Assembly (NCBI RefSeq): GCF_030063365.1
Contig: NZ_JASISY010000003.1
Location: forward strand, 62,001-126,000
Length of the DNA stretch: 64,000 nucleotides
Direction: 5' to 3'
From: Cryobacterium sp. PH29-G1
GTDB taxonomy: Bacteria > Actinomycetota > Actinomycetes > Actinomycetales > Microbacteriaceae
Below, one piece after another: positions 25,980-34,773 of this stretch. Each line of letters opens with the position of its first letter. The stretch's first letter is position 1. The position numbers and the translations under genes were made by a program. The notes under the pieces were generated by a model. It was not told where the DNA came from and ran no database searches. It saw only the letters and a program-made list of their open reading frames with translations.

Positions 25980-28307
25980 ATGGTGGCCGAGTCAGATTCC
26001 GCGCATCGGCCCGCGTTCTCGGTTGCCGCAGGCGCTGCCGTACGCTCGATGCTGCGTTCCGTGGGCGGCCGACGATTGCGGCCGACGACCGCGTTTCTAG
26101 TCGCCTTCCTCACCCTCGCCTCGTTGCTTCTCGGGCCGGCACTGGCCGTTACGGCTGCTGAAACCGCCACCTTGAAGAGCAGCGCCGCCACCACTGCCGA
26201 TACCGCCATCCCCGCCGACACCGTCGTCGTCACCGTTTCTCCGACTAATTCCCCGGAAATATCTCCTAATCAGGATCTACTGGTGACGGTCACCGTAAAT
26301 AACAACACCGACACCGCCATTCCCATCGGCCGAGTCAATGTGTATCTCGCGCAGCTCGCACTCACCACCCGGACCGCACTCGACTCGTGGCTCCAGCCCG
26401 ACGACGACGCGAATTCCGGCGATGAACTGGTGAGCGTACCGACGACCGAAATCATCCCGGCCGGCACCAGCACGAACCTCTCGATCACGATTCCGGCCGT
26501 ATCCGTGGGATTGACCGACCAGAACGCGTGGGGAGCGCGCGGAATCTCCGCGGTCCTCATCGCGGACGATGAAGTCCAGGCCGAGGGTCGCGGTACCTTT
26601 GTCTGGTCGCCGGGCGGTGAGATCACTCCGGTCGGGCTTTCTTCTGTTTTGCCCATCACGACCCCGGATAGCGCAACCGGATTGATTGCCGCCACGGACC
26701 TCGGGACCTACACAAGCTCGGTTGGCCTACTTACCGACCAACTGAATGCCGCGATCAATGCGCCGATGACAACGATCGCAATCGATCCGCGAATCATCGC
26801 CTCCATTCGTGTGCTCGGCACCGCTGCTCCCGCTTCGGCCGTGGCCTGGCTGGACCGCTTGGCCCAGGCGAGCAACGACATCTTTCCGCTCGGCTACGCG
26901 GATTCCGATATAGCCCTGCAAGCGCAGGCCGGTGCGGCAACACTGCTCGCACCGACCTCCTTCGCCGCGGCAATCGATCCGAGCCGGTTTGTGGTCCCCA
27001 CGGCCGCGCCGAGTCCGGACGTGACCAGCGATCCCACCGGGATGCCCAGTGTGACGTCGCGCACCAAGACCGAAACAACCCCCTCGCCGACACCGACCCC
27101 CACGCCAACGATGGAACCGGGCGAGACGGTAATTCCCTCGACCAGTGATTTGTTGGCCTGGAATTACACCAGCACGTCGATCGGATGGCCCACTGCCGGG
27201 CAGGTAGCGCGCACCGACCTCGATGTCTTCGCCGCGAACGGTCTGAGCACGATCATCCTCTCCAGTGGCAACGTGGAGCAGTCCGACGTCTTCACCCCCA
27301 ATACAGCGGTCACGCTGCCGACCGGGCAGGGCCTGGTCAGCGACTCCGCCCTCTCGGCAATGATCCGAGCCGCGGCCGAAGCCACGACCGAGGATGAATG
27401 GCGGGTGAAGACCTCCGAGGCGGCCGCACTGCTGGCGATCGTGTCAGCGGAGAACCCCAATTCGGCGCGCACACTGTTGGTCACGTTCAACCGCAATGGC
27501 CTCACCAGCTCGCCCAGGGCCGGTCAAACGCTCGCGGCCCTGTCGGCAACGCCCTGGACGAATGCGACCTCGTTGCAGTCGGCCCTGGACTCCATCCCGG
27601 CAACCACGGTGAGTTTTCAGGACCGAGCCATCGACACCAGCCGGGTCACGCTCGCCCGATCGCTGTTGGAACGCGAGGCTGCGATCGCCGAATTCGCCAC
27701 GATCCTGGCCGACCCCATCGCGGTCACCGCCCCGACGCGTCTCGATCTGCTGGCCCTGCTGGACACCACCTGGGATTCCCAGGTGTCGGTCTGGCAGGAA
27801 CAGGTCACTACGAGCCTCGCCGCCTCGTTCGATCTGCTGCACGCCGTGACCGTGACCACTCGCGGGCCGATCATCGTGGTGGGCAGCAAGGTCGACCTGC
27901 GGATCACGCTTAACAACGCCCTGGATCAGGCCGTCACCGTGCGCACCGAGATCGTGCCGTCCAACGGACGACTCGTGGTCGGCGATACCCTCGAGACCAC
28001 CATTCAGCCCAACTCGGCGCAGTCCGTTTCCGTGCCGCTCAGCGCTGCCGTCGGCAACGGCGATGTTGTTCTCCGGGTCACCCTGTACACGCTGAATGGT
28101 GTTCCGCTCGGCCGGAGCGCCCCCATTGACGTCAGCGTGCGCGCCGATTGGGAGGGTGTCGGCGCGAGCATTTTCGCTGTACTCGTCGTCGGTTTCTTCG
28201 GGTTTGGAATCTTGCGCAATATCGCTCGCCGACGTCGGGAACGCGCGGGTGAGGCATCCGCTGCTGCCCAAAAGTCGACGCTACCCATTGAGGAACCCAA
28301 TGTCTGA
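25980..28307 (+). CDS. DUF6049-family secreted/anchored protein
   Basis: A 775-residue protein with a signal or N-terminal anchor (about residues 38-60), a large extracellular part, a Pro/Thr-rich stretch (SPTPTPTPTMEPGE), an immunoglobulin-like segment near the end and a C-terminal membrane helix with a basic tail (GFFGFGILRNIARRRRER). This gene type lies next to murJ across actinobacteria (a relation to peptidoglycan assembly is inferred from context). It overlaps the murJ start by eight bases, so both are made together. The ATG is six bases after TAGAAT. Confidence 0.82.
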   Translation: MVAESDSAHRPAFSVAAGAAVRSMLRSVGGRRLRPTTAFLVAFLTLASLLLGPALAVTAAETATLKSSAATTADTAIPADTVVVTVSPTNSPEISPNQDLLVTVTVNNNTDTAIPIGRVNVYLAQLALTTRTALDSWLQPDDDANSGDELVSVPTTEIIPAGTSTNLSITIPAVSVGLTDQNAWGARGISAVLIADDEVQAEGRGTFVWSPGGEITPVGLSSVLPITTPDSATGLIAATDLGTYTSSVGLLTDQLNAAINAPMTTIAIDPRIIASIRVLGTAAPASAVAWLDRLAQASNDIFPLGYADSDIALQAQAGAATLLAPTSFAAAIDPSRFVVPTAAPSPDVTSDPTGMPSVTSRTKTETTPSPTPTPTPTMEPGETVIPSTSDLLAWNYTSTSIGWPTAGQVARTDLDVFAANGLSTIILSSGNVEQSDVFTPNTAVTLPTGQGLVSDSALSAMIRAAAEATTEDEWRVKTSEAAALLAIVSAENPNSARTLLVTFNRNGLTSSPRAGQTLAALSATPWTNATSLQSALDSIPATTVSFQDRAIDTSRVTLARSLLEREAAIAEFATILADPIAVTAPTRLDLLALLDTTWDSQVSVWQEQVTTSLAASFDLLHAVTVTTRGPIIVVGSKVDLRITLNNALDQAVTVRTEIVPSNGRLVVGDTLETTIQPNSAQSVSVPLSAAVGNGDVVLRVTLYTLNGVPLGRSAPIDVSVRADWEGVGASIFAVLVVGFFGFGILRNIARRRRERAGEASAAAQKSTLPIEEPNV

Positions 28308-29925
28308 GGCCACCACCGCCAGCGGTGGCATCGGCCGCGCCAGCGCCTTTCTGGCCTCCGGCACGATCGTGTCGCGCATTCTCGGCTTCGTGAAACTCAT
28401 CGTCCTGGCCGGCATGATCGGGGCCTACGGGGCCAGCGCCGACGCCTTCCAGCTCGCGAACCAGCTACCGAACCAGGTTTACGTGATCGTCGCCGGCGGA
28501 ATCCTCACGGCCGTGCTGGTGCCTCAGATCGTGCGGGCAAGCCTGCACGCCGACGGCGGTGCGGCGTTCATTAACAAATTGCTCACGCTCGCGCTGCTGA
28601 TCCTCGGCACCACCACCGTCATCGCAGTGCTGCTGGCGCCTGTGATCACCGGGTTCATCGGTCTCAACCTGCCCGCCGACCAGCTCTCCCTCGCCATCGC
28701 CTTCGCCTACTGGTGCCTGCCGCAAATCTTCTTCTACGGGCTCTACACGCTGCTCGGCGAGGTGCTCAACGCCCGCAAATCCTTCGGCCCGTTCACCTGG
28801 GTGCCTGTGCTCAACAATGTCGTCGCGATCGCCGGGCTGCTGATTTTTGCCGCCCTGTTCGGCGCCGATCCCGACGGCACTCGAACCGCCGGTGAAGTCA
28901 CGCCGCTCATGGTGACCGTGCTTGCCGGCAGCGCTACCCTCGGCGTGGTCGCTCAGGCGCTCGTGTTGTACTACTTCTGGCGCCGTATCGGCCTGCGCTA
29001 CCGACCCGACTTCCACTTTCGCGGTGTCGGTCTCGGCGCGGCCGGCAAGATGGCCGGCTGGACCTTCGGCATGCTGCTGCTGACAACAGCCGCGGGCATT
29101 GTCGAAACACAGGTCGCCACGCTCGCGACCGGCGAAGCATCCGTTTTTGTTCTCGCCACCGCCTGGCTGATCTTCATGCTGCCGCACTCGGTGATCACCG
29201 TCTCGGTGGCCACGGCCTACTTCACCCGCATGAGTGAGCACGCGGCACTGCAGAAGTTTCATCTGGTCAGAACGGATGCCTCCTCCGCGATACGAGGCAC
29301 CACCCTGCTGATCGTGCTGGCCTCGGCCGTCATTGCCGTGTGTGCCTATCCGTTCGCGGCGGTATTCGTGGCCCCGTACGGCCAGATCATGGGCATCGGC
29401 AATGTGATTCTCGCCTTCATCGTCGGGCTCGTGCCGTTCTGCATCCTGTTCGTGCTGCAACGCACGTTCTACGCCCTCGGAGACACCCGAACGCCCTTCT
29501 TCTTCACGCTGTTCCAGGTTGCACTGATCCTGGTCGGCGTGCTCGGCTGCGCCCTGCTGCCGGCGCAATGGATTGCCGTGGGAATCGCACTGGTCATCAC
29601 GGTTTCCGGGGTGCTGCAATGCATTCTGGCCGCCCTGCTGTTGCGCCGCCGACTCGGTGGTATTGATGGCCGCCGCATCGTACGCAGCCTCGTGAAATAC
29701 CTCGTCGCGGCGATCGTACCGATCGCCTTGGGCGTGACCCTGCTGTTGATTCTGGGGGGAACCGTCGAGGGCGGTTTTGCTCTCGCCTCACGGCTGACCG
29801 CGATTGTTTCGATGCTCATCATCGGTGTCGTCATGGCCGCGGCCTACTTCGGGCTGCTCCTCGTTATGCGCAGCGGCGAGCTCACGGCCTTTCTAGCGCC
29901 CCTGCAACGCCGTTTCGGCCGGTAG
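28300..29925 (+). CDS. murJ: Lipid II flippase MurJ/MviN
   Basis: A 541-residue integral membrane protein with about 14 helices. The N-terminal segment SGTIVSRILGFVKLIVLA and the FQLANQLPNQVYVIVAGGILTAVLVP motif are the MurJ hallmark. It flips lipid II for peptidoglycan synthesis. The ATG overlaps the DUF6049 stop. Mycobacterial MurJ has a kinase-like extension and an FHA-binding domain; here the protein ends after the last helix, without it. The sigM gene often found next to it is absent. Confidence 0.93.
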   Translation: MSEATTASGGIGRASAFLASGTIVSRILGFVKLIVLAGMIGAYGASADAFQLANQLPNQVYVIVAGGILTAVLVPQIVRASLHADGGAAFINKLLTLALLILGTTTVIAVLLAPVITGFIGLNLPADQLSLAIAFAYWCLPQIFFYGLYTLLGEVLNARKSFGPFTWVPVLNNVVAIAGLLIFAALFGADPDGTRTAGEVTPLMVTVLAGSATLGVVAQALVLYYFWRRIGLRYRPDFHFRGVGLGAAGKMAGWTFGMLLLTTAAGIVETQVATLATGEASVFVLATAWLIFMLPHSVITVSVATAYFTRMSEHAALQKFHLVRTDASSAIRGTTLLIVLASAVIAVCAYPFAAVFVAPYGQIMGIGNVILAFIVGLVPFCILFVLQRTFYALGDTRTPFFFTLFQVALILVGVLGCALLPAQWIAVGIALVITVSGVLQCILAALLLRRRLGGIDGRRIVRSLVKYLVAAIVPIALGVTLLLILGGTVEGGFALASRLTAIVSMLIIGVVMAAAYFGLLLVMRSGELTAFLAPLQRRFGR

Positions 29926-30033
29926 CGCGCGCCCGGCCTGCCGTGCGGCACAGTGCCTCGTGAGCGCTCTGTGCGCGCCGACGGCCAGCTCTCGGCCATA
30001 GCTGAATGTCAGCTGAACGCGGTGAGGGGCCAC

Positions 30034-30059
30034 GGAATAGCATCCGATTAGGATGTGTT
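30034..30059 (+). promoter_or_regulatory. SigR/SigH-type promoter of trxB-trxA
   Basis: GGAAT (30034-30038), exactly 18 bases, then GTT (30057-30059) matches the consensus GGAAT-N18-GTT of the oxidative-stress sigma factors SigR/SigH. In Streptomyces and mycobacteria the trxBA operon is a known target. Confidence 0.8.
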
Positions 30060-30118
30060 GTATCGATACGTGAGTCGGGATTCTGCCCGTCTAATCCATC
30101 ATTGCAAGGAGTGTGCGT

Positions 30119-31090
30119 GTGCGTCAGATCATCATCATCGGGTCCGGACCGGCCGGCTACACCGCGGCGATCTATGCCGCCCGAGCCAACCTCAAGCCGC
30201 TGGTCATCGCCAGTTCGGTAGAGGCCGGCGGTGAGCTCATGAATACGACGGATGTCGAAAACTTCCCCGGCTTTCCGGAGGGCGTACAGGGACCGGAATT
30301 GATGACCAAGATGCAGGAGCAGGCAGAACGCTTCGGCACCGAGGTCGTCTATGACGATGTCGAGTCGGTTGACCTCTCCGGCCCCATCAAAACGGTCACT
30401 CTCGGCAACGGCGACGTCGAGCAGGCGCTCACCGTGATCTTCGCCACCGGATCGGCGTACCGCAAACTCGGTCTGAGCGACGAAGAACGTTTGTCGGGCC
30501 GCGGAGTCTCCTGGTGCGCCACCTGCGACGGTTTCTTCTTCAAGGGCAAGGAGATCGCCGTCATCGGCGGCGGCGACTCCGCGATGGAAGAAGCCACCTT
30601 CCTCACCCGGTTCGCCTCCAAGGTGCACGTCATTCACCGCAAGGGTGAATTACGAGCCTCCAAGATCATGCAGGAACGCGCTTTCGCCAACGACAAGATT
30701 GAATTCACCTGGAACGCCGAGGTCGTCGGCATAACCGGCACCGACGCTGTCGACGGTCTCACCCTGCGCGATACCGTCTCCGGTGTCGAGAGCAGCCTGC
30801 CGGTCGGCGGCGTGTTCGTGGCAATCGGCAACGACCCCCGCACCCATCTTGTGCACCAGCAGCTCGACCTCACCCCCGAAGGCACCATCGCCGTCGCGGG
30901 TCGGTCGTCACTCACCAGCCAGGCCGGCGTATTCGCGGCCGGCGACGTGATCGACTCCAGCTACCGTCAGGCCATTACCGCTGCCGGATCCGGCTGCGCG
31001 GCCGCCCTGGACGCCGAGCACTACCTCAGCAACCTTCCCACCGCCTTGCTGGCCCAGGCCGGCGACACCGAACTCGCATCAGTCAACTAA
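30119..31090 (+). CDS. trxB: Thioredoxin reductase
   Basis: A 323-residue FAD/NADPH oxidoreductase: FAD-binding [16 protein letters not shown], redox-active pair C133-A-T-C136 (WCATCDG), NADPH-binding [10 protein letters not shown], and C-terminal [11 protein letters not shown]. It reduces thioredoxin with NADPH. Two GTGs compete; the one at 30119 has AGGAG seven bases upstream and matches the family start. It is followed by trxA ten bases after its stop. Confidence 0.95.
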   Translation: MRQIIIIGSGPAGYTAAIYAARANLKPLVIASSVEAGGELMNTTDVENFPGFPEGVQGPELMTKMQEQAERFGTEVVYDDVESVDLSGPIKTVTLGNGDVEQALTVIFATGSAYRKLGLSDEERLSGRGVSWCATCDGFFFKGKEIAVIGGGDSAMEEATFLTRFASKVHVIHRKGELRASKIMQERAFANDKIEFTWNAEVVGITGTDAVDGLTLRDTVSGVESSLPVGGVFVAIGNDPRTHLVHQQLDLTPEGTIAVAGRSSLTSQAGVFAAGDVIDSSYRQAITAAGSGCAAALDAEHYLSNLPTALLAQAGDTELASVN

Positions 31091-31100
31091 GGAGCATTAC

Positions 31101-31424
31101 ATGACCGCACGAAGCGTTACAGAAGCAAACTTCGATCAGGAAGTCATTAACAACGAGAAGACCGTTCTCGTTGACTTCTGGGCCGAGTGGTGTGGCCCCT
31201 GCCGCGCCGTCAGCCCGATTCTCGACCAGATCGCCGCCGAGAACGCGGACAAGCTCGACATCGTCAAGCTCAATGTCGACGAGCACCCCGCGCTGGCCGC
31301 CAAGTACCAGATCACCTCCATCCCGGCGATGAAGGTCTTCCAGAAGGGTGAGGTCGTCAAGACCGTCATCGGCGCCAAGCCGAAGCCGGCCCTCGAAAAG
31401 GACCTCGCCGACTACCTGGTCTAA
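31101..31424 (+). CDS. trxA: Thioredoxin
   Basis: A 107-residue thioredoxin with the active site WCGPC (Cys31/Cys34), the cis-Pro loop TSIPAMKVF, and the full fold. It reduces protein disulfides with electrons from the adjacent TrxB. Shares the stress promoter upstream of trxB and ends in a strong terminator. Confidence 0.96.
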   Translation: MTARSVTEANFDQEVINNEKTVLVDFWAEWCGPCRAVSPILDQIAAENADKLDIVKLNVDEHPALAAKYQITSIPAMKVFQKGEVVKTVIGAKPKPALEKDLADYLV

Positions 31425-31442
31425 GCCGCAATACAGAAAATA

Positions 31443-31472
31443 CCCGCCCGGCGACAACCGGGCGGGTTTTTT
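31443..31472 (+). terminator. Terminator of trxB-trxA
   Basis: CCCGCCCGG / CCGGGCGGG with a six-base loop followed by TTTTTT. Confidence 0.93.
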
Positions 31473-31523
31473 CGTGTTCGCCCCCAACGCATACGATGAA
31501 GAGGACAGCAGAACGGATACGAC

Positions 31524-32888
31524 GTGACAATTCAGGGTTCCACTCCGGCCGGCAATGAGCAGGCCGGCAACACACAAGCCGGCAATAACCTCGATCCGTG
31601 GTATCACCACTACGCCGATCGAGCCGCCGGACTCAAGGCCTCCGAGGTGCGCGCGCTCTTCGCAGTGGCCTCGCGCCCCGAAGTGGTCTCGCTCGCCGGT
31701 GGCATGCCTTACGTGGCCGCGCTTCCGCAAGACCTCGTCATCAATGCCATGGACCGCGTCATGCGCGAGAAGGGCGCGACTGCTCTGCAATATGGCTCTG
31801 GTCAGGGAGTTCCCTTGCTACGCGAGCAGATTCTCGACGTGATGGCGCTCGAAGGAATCAAAGCCAACGCCGACGATGTGGTCGTCACCACCGGTTCCCA
31901 GCACGCGCTCGAATTGGTCAGCAAGCTGTTCCTTGATCCAGGAGACGTCGTCATCTCCGAGGGACCGAGCTACGTCACCGCAATGGTGATCTTCAAGTCG
32001 TATCAGGCCGAGGTCGACCATGTTCCGATGGATGAGAACGGCCTGATCCCGGCCGCCCTGATCGAGCACATCGCCGCGCTCAAGGCCGCCGGACGTAGGA
32101 TTAAATTTCTCTATACAATCCCGAGCTTTCACAATCCGGCCGGGGTAACCCTCAGCTGGGCGCGCCGGCTGGAGATTCTCGAGATTTGCCGATCGAACAA
32201 TATCCTCGTGCTGGAGGACAATCCCTACGGCCTGCTCTACTTCGACAAACCGGCACCGGACGCCATCCGCTCGCTCGAACGAGACGGGGTCGTCTATCTG
32301 GGCACCTTCTCGAAGACACTGGCGCCCGGCTTTCGAGTTGGTTGGGCGCTGGCCCCACACGCGATCCGCGAGAAACTCGTGCTCGCCAACGAGGCCGCCG
32401 TGCTGTCCCCCAGCTCCTTCACGCAAATGGTCATCTCGGAGTATTTGTCGACCGCCGACTGGAAGGGGCAAATCAACACCTTCCGCGGTGTGTATCACGA
32501 GCGTAAAAATGCCATGCTCGCCGCTCTCGACGAATACCTGCCCGATCTGACCTGGACCAATCCCACCGGCGGTTTCTACGTGTGGGTGACCCTGCCGGAA
32601 CAGCTGGACTCCAAAGCAATGCTGCCCCGCGCGGTCAAGGAGCTGGTCGCGTACACGCCCGGCACGGCCTTCTTCGCCGACGGCAACGGTCGCCAAAACA
32701 TGCGGTTGGCATTCTGCTACCCCACTCCCGACACCATTCGTGTGGGCATTCAACGACTCGCCACGGTAATCAGGGGCGAGCTGAACCTGCTGGACACTTT
32801 CGCCGGAACCGGGTCCCTCGGCGCCGCACCCGACCAGCCCGGCGCCAACCACCAGCGCTACGCCGGGCCGCCGGCCAATATTTCTTAG
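31524..32888 (+). CDS. PLP-dependent aminotransferase (class I/II, LysN/ARO8-like)
   Basis: A 454-residue fold-type I aminotransferase. The domain starts near residue 30 (DPWYHHYADRAAGLKASEVRAL); key features are FHNPAGVT, LEDNPYG and the PLP lysine in TFSKTLAPGFRVGW. It resembles 2-aminoadipate/aromatic aminotransferases of the MocR-like C-terminal type but has no DNA-binding domain. The first 20 residues hold AGNxQ-type repeats from GCCGGCAA copies. The GTG start lacks a clear ribosome site. It precedes the D-Ala-D-Ala ligase-like gene, 42 bases away. Confidence 0.8.
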   Translation: MTIQGSTPAGNEQAGNTQAGNNLDPWYHHYADRAAGLKASEVRALFAVASRPEVVSLAGGMPYVAALPQDLVINAMDRVMREKGATALQYGSGQGVPLLREQILDVMALEGIKANADDVVVTTGSQHALELVSKLFLDPGDVVISEGPSYVTAMVIFKSYQAEVDHVPMDENGLIPAALIEHIAALKAAGRRIKFLYTIPSFHNPAGVTLSWARRLEILEICRSNNILVLEDNPYGLLYFDKPAPDAIRSLERDGVVYLGTFSKTLAPGFRVGWALAPHAIREKLVLANEAAVLSPSSFTQMVISEYLSTADWKGQINTFRGVYHERKNAMLAALDEYLPDLTWTNPTGGFYVWVTLPEQLDSKAMLPRAVKELVAYTPGTAFFADGNGRQNMRLAFCYPTPDTIRVGIQRLATVIRGELNLLDTFAGTGSLGAAPDQPGANHQRYAGPPANIS

Positions 32889-32930
32889 GTTCGCCTTCTT
32901 AACCATATAAAGCAAGGAAAATACCTGATC

Positions 32931-33905
32931 ATGAGCGAATTCGTACCACTCAACATCGTCATTCTTGCGGGCGGAATTTCCCACGAGCGCGATGTTTCCC
33001 TGCGGTCAGGACGGCGGGTGGCCGACGCCCTGTCGAACGAGGGACACAGCGTAACCGTGCTCGACCCGGGATCTAATCTGCTCACAATCCTGACCGAGCA
33101 GGCACCCGACCTGATTTGGCCCACCCTGCACGGCGCCACCGGAGAGGACGGCGCCCTGCTGTCCCTGCTCGAGACCACCGGCATCCCTTTTCTCGGCTCA
33201 CGTGGCGCCGCTGCCGCGCTGGCCTGGAACAAAGCCACCGCCAAGGAGCTCGTACTGCGAGCGGGATATTCCACTCCCCCGGCCATCGCCCTGTCGACGG
33301 AGACTTTTCGGGACCTGGGTGCCACAAGCGTGCTCGACCACCTCGTCAGTGCCATTGGCTTACCCCTGGTCGTCAAGCCAGCCCACGGCGGCTCCTCGCA
33401 GGGCGTCACGATCGTACGAACCCCTGCCGACCTGCCGCGCGCCATGGTGCACGCCTATACCTACGCCAACACTGCCCTCGTGGAAGCTTTTGTCGGGGGC
33501 ACTGAGGTTACGGTCGCCGTCATTGATACCGGCGCGGGCCCAATCGCGCTGCCCATCGTGGAAATCGTGCCGGTAGATGGCGTCTTCAGCTTCGAGGCAC
33601 GGTACAACGCCGGTGAAACCGACTATTACACGCCGGCCCGGTTGTCCGAGGAAGTCTCTGCTGCCGTTTCGAGTGCCGCTGTGGCCATCCACACGCTCCT
33701 CGATCTGCGCCACCTCAGCCGGATCGACATTATCGTCGACGCGGCGGGGACGCCCTGGTTCCTGGAGGCCAACGTGCTCCCCGGCCTAACCGAGACATCC
33801 CTCGTCCCCCAGGCTATCGAAGCCGACGGCCGGACGCTGGGTGCCACCTATTCCGCCCTGGCCACCCACGCCCAAGAGACCGGTAGGCGCAGCATCGCTC
33901 GGTAA
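32931..33905 (+). CDS. D-alanine-D-alanine ligase family enzyme
   Basis: A 324-residue ATP-grasp ligase. It shows LHGATGEDG near residue 65, ATP-binding KPAHGGSSQGV and the C-terminal metal-binding EANVLPGLTETSLVPQA. It joins D-amino acids for the peptidoglycan stem peptide. Length and the N-terminal ILAGGISHERDVSLRSG fit a stand-alone Ddl, but whether it is the only one is unknown. In mycobacteria the homologous slot next to parB holds a peptidoglycan amidase (cwlM), so a wall enzyme at this position is consistent. Confidence 0.82.
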   Translation: MSEFVPLNIVILAGGISHERDVSLRSGRRVADALSNEGHSVTVLDPGSNLLTILTEQAPDLIWPTLHGATGEDGALLSLLETTGIPFLGSRGAAAALAWNKATAKELVLRAGYSTPPAIALSTETFRDLGATSVLDHLVSAIGLPLVVKPAHGGSSQGVTIVRTPADLPRAMVHAYTYANTALVEAFVGGTEVTVAVIDTGAGPIALPIVEIVPVDGVFSFEARYNAGETDYYTPARLSEEVSAAVSSAAVAIHTLLDLRHLSRIDIIVDAAGTPWFLEANVLPGLTETSLVPQAIEADGRTLGATYSALATHAQETGRRSIAR

Positions 33906-33916
33906 CGTCTAGACGA

Positions 33917-33932
33917 TGTTTCACGTGAAACG
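33917..33932. promoter_or_regulatory. parS site 1
   Basis: TGTTTCACGTGAAACG: one edge mismatch from the 16-bp parS palindrome. Confidence 0.95.
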
Positions 33933-33952
33933 TGCGGCGTGATCGCTGGTTC

Positions 33953-33968
33953 TGTTTCACGTGAAACA
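33953..33968. promoter_or_regulatory. parS site 2
   Basis: TGTTTCACGTGAAACA, perfect ParB-binding palindrome. Confidence 0.97.
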
Positions 33969-34113
33969 TCGCCAGCGAACGCCTATTCCACCGCAACGTT
34001 CCGCCAGGTGTGTCGGCCGTTCATTCCAGGCCAGCCTCTTTGACAACCGCCTGAACGGCTCAGAGATGACAGGAACGCCCGCGGGTCTCGACCGAACTTT
34101 GCTGTCCGGTGAG

Positions 34114-34129
34114 TGTTTCACGTGAAACC
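34114..34129. promoter_or_regulatory. parS site 3
   Basis: TGTTTCACGTGAAACC, one edge mismatch. Confidence 0.95.
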
Positions 34130-34269
34130 ACGGGGCGCGATCGCAGCTCCGCAAATCTCCGCCATTTTGAGAGGCTCCGCAACCTAGTTGCACTGGACTG
34201 CGCGCACCCGCGCACACGCCCGCGGGAGATCGCACCGCCTCCATCGAGTGCGCTCCGGCCCCGGCTCAA

Positions 34270-34285
34270 TGTTTCACGTGAAACC
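34270..34285. promoter_or_regulatory. parS site 4
   Basis: TGTTTCACGTGAAACC, one edge mismatch. Confidence 0.95.
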
Positions 34286-34303
34286 CTATGGCTGTGCTGA
34301 TTT

Positions 34304-34345
34304 CCCTTCACGGATATCCCTTCACGGATATCCCTTCATGGATAT
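34304..34345. repeat. Three tandem copies of a 14-bp repeat
   Basis: CCCTTCACGGATAT repeated at 34304, 34318 and 34332 (third copy one mismatch), each containing GATATC when joined. Between parS sites 4 and 5. Confidence 0.93.
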
Positions 34346-34450
34346 CCCGGCACTCGGGCACGCACCGAACGGATGAGCCCCAGGCCGCAGCGTCAACGAG
34401 CCAGACTTCCCGGGTCTGTTCGTTGTCGTCGTTCAGGCAGCTGAGCGCCC

Positions 34451-34498
34451 AGTTGCGTACCTGAGTAGTTGCGTACGTGAGCAGTTGCGTACGTGAGC
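34451..34498. repeat. Three tandem copies of a 16-bp repeat
   Basis: AGTTGCGTACGTGAGC-type units at 34451, 34467 and 34483 (first copy two mismatches) followed by a partial fourth. Each holds the palindrome CGTACG or a variant. Confidence 0.93.
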
Positions 34499-34574
34499 AG
34501 TTGCCTCCGTAAACGGGGTGACCGATACACCGTCGACCCGACAATCGGCAGTGACGTCGATCAGCTCAGACGCG

Positions 34575-34590
34575 TGTTTCACGTGAAACA
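34575..34590. promoter_or_regulatory. parS site 5
   Basis: TGTTTCACGTGAAACA, perfect ParB-binding palindrome. Confidence 0.97.
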
Positions 34591-34729
34591 CCGGAGCACA
34601 GCGCCGCCACCGCGCGACCCGGCGCTCACTGAACCGGTCGACAGCACCTGTCGACTGCACCTATCGACCATCAGCGCGCATAGGTCAGTCCCAGTTCGAC
34701 GACAATCTTCGGCGCCTATTTTGCATCAA

Positions 34730-34745
34730 CGTTTCACGTGAAACA
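34730..34745. promoter_or_regulatory. parS site 6
   Basis: CGTTTCACGTGAAACA, one edge mismatch, 29 bases beyond the parB stop. Confidence 0.95.
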
Positions 34746-34773
34746 GTGCAGAGAGCTGGGCGGAAAAGTCGAA

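Larger units (their letters stand above)
33906..34773. other. 868-base gene-free parS region (centromere-like)
   Basis: No open frame resembles a gene. It carries six parS sites, a 14-bp triplication and a 16-bp triplication, and sits between the ddl-like gene and the parB stop. It is 6-7 kb from oriC, as expected for the Actinobacteria parS cluster. Confidence 0.85.

Noticed and set aside
34304..34498. Short genes in the parS gap
   Set aside because: Frames are short, contain the palindromes and repeats, and lack ribosome sites.
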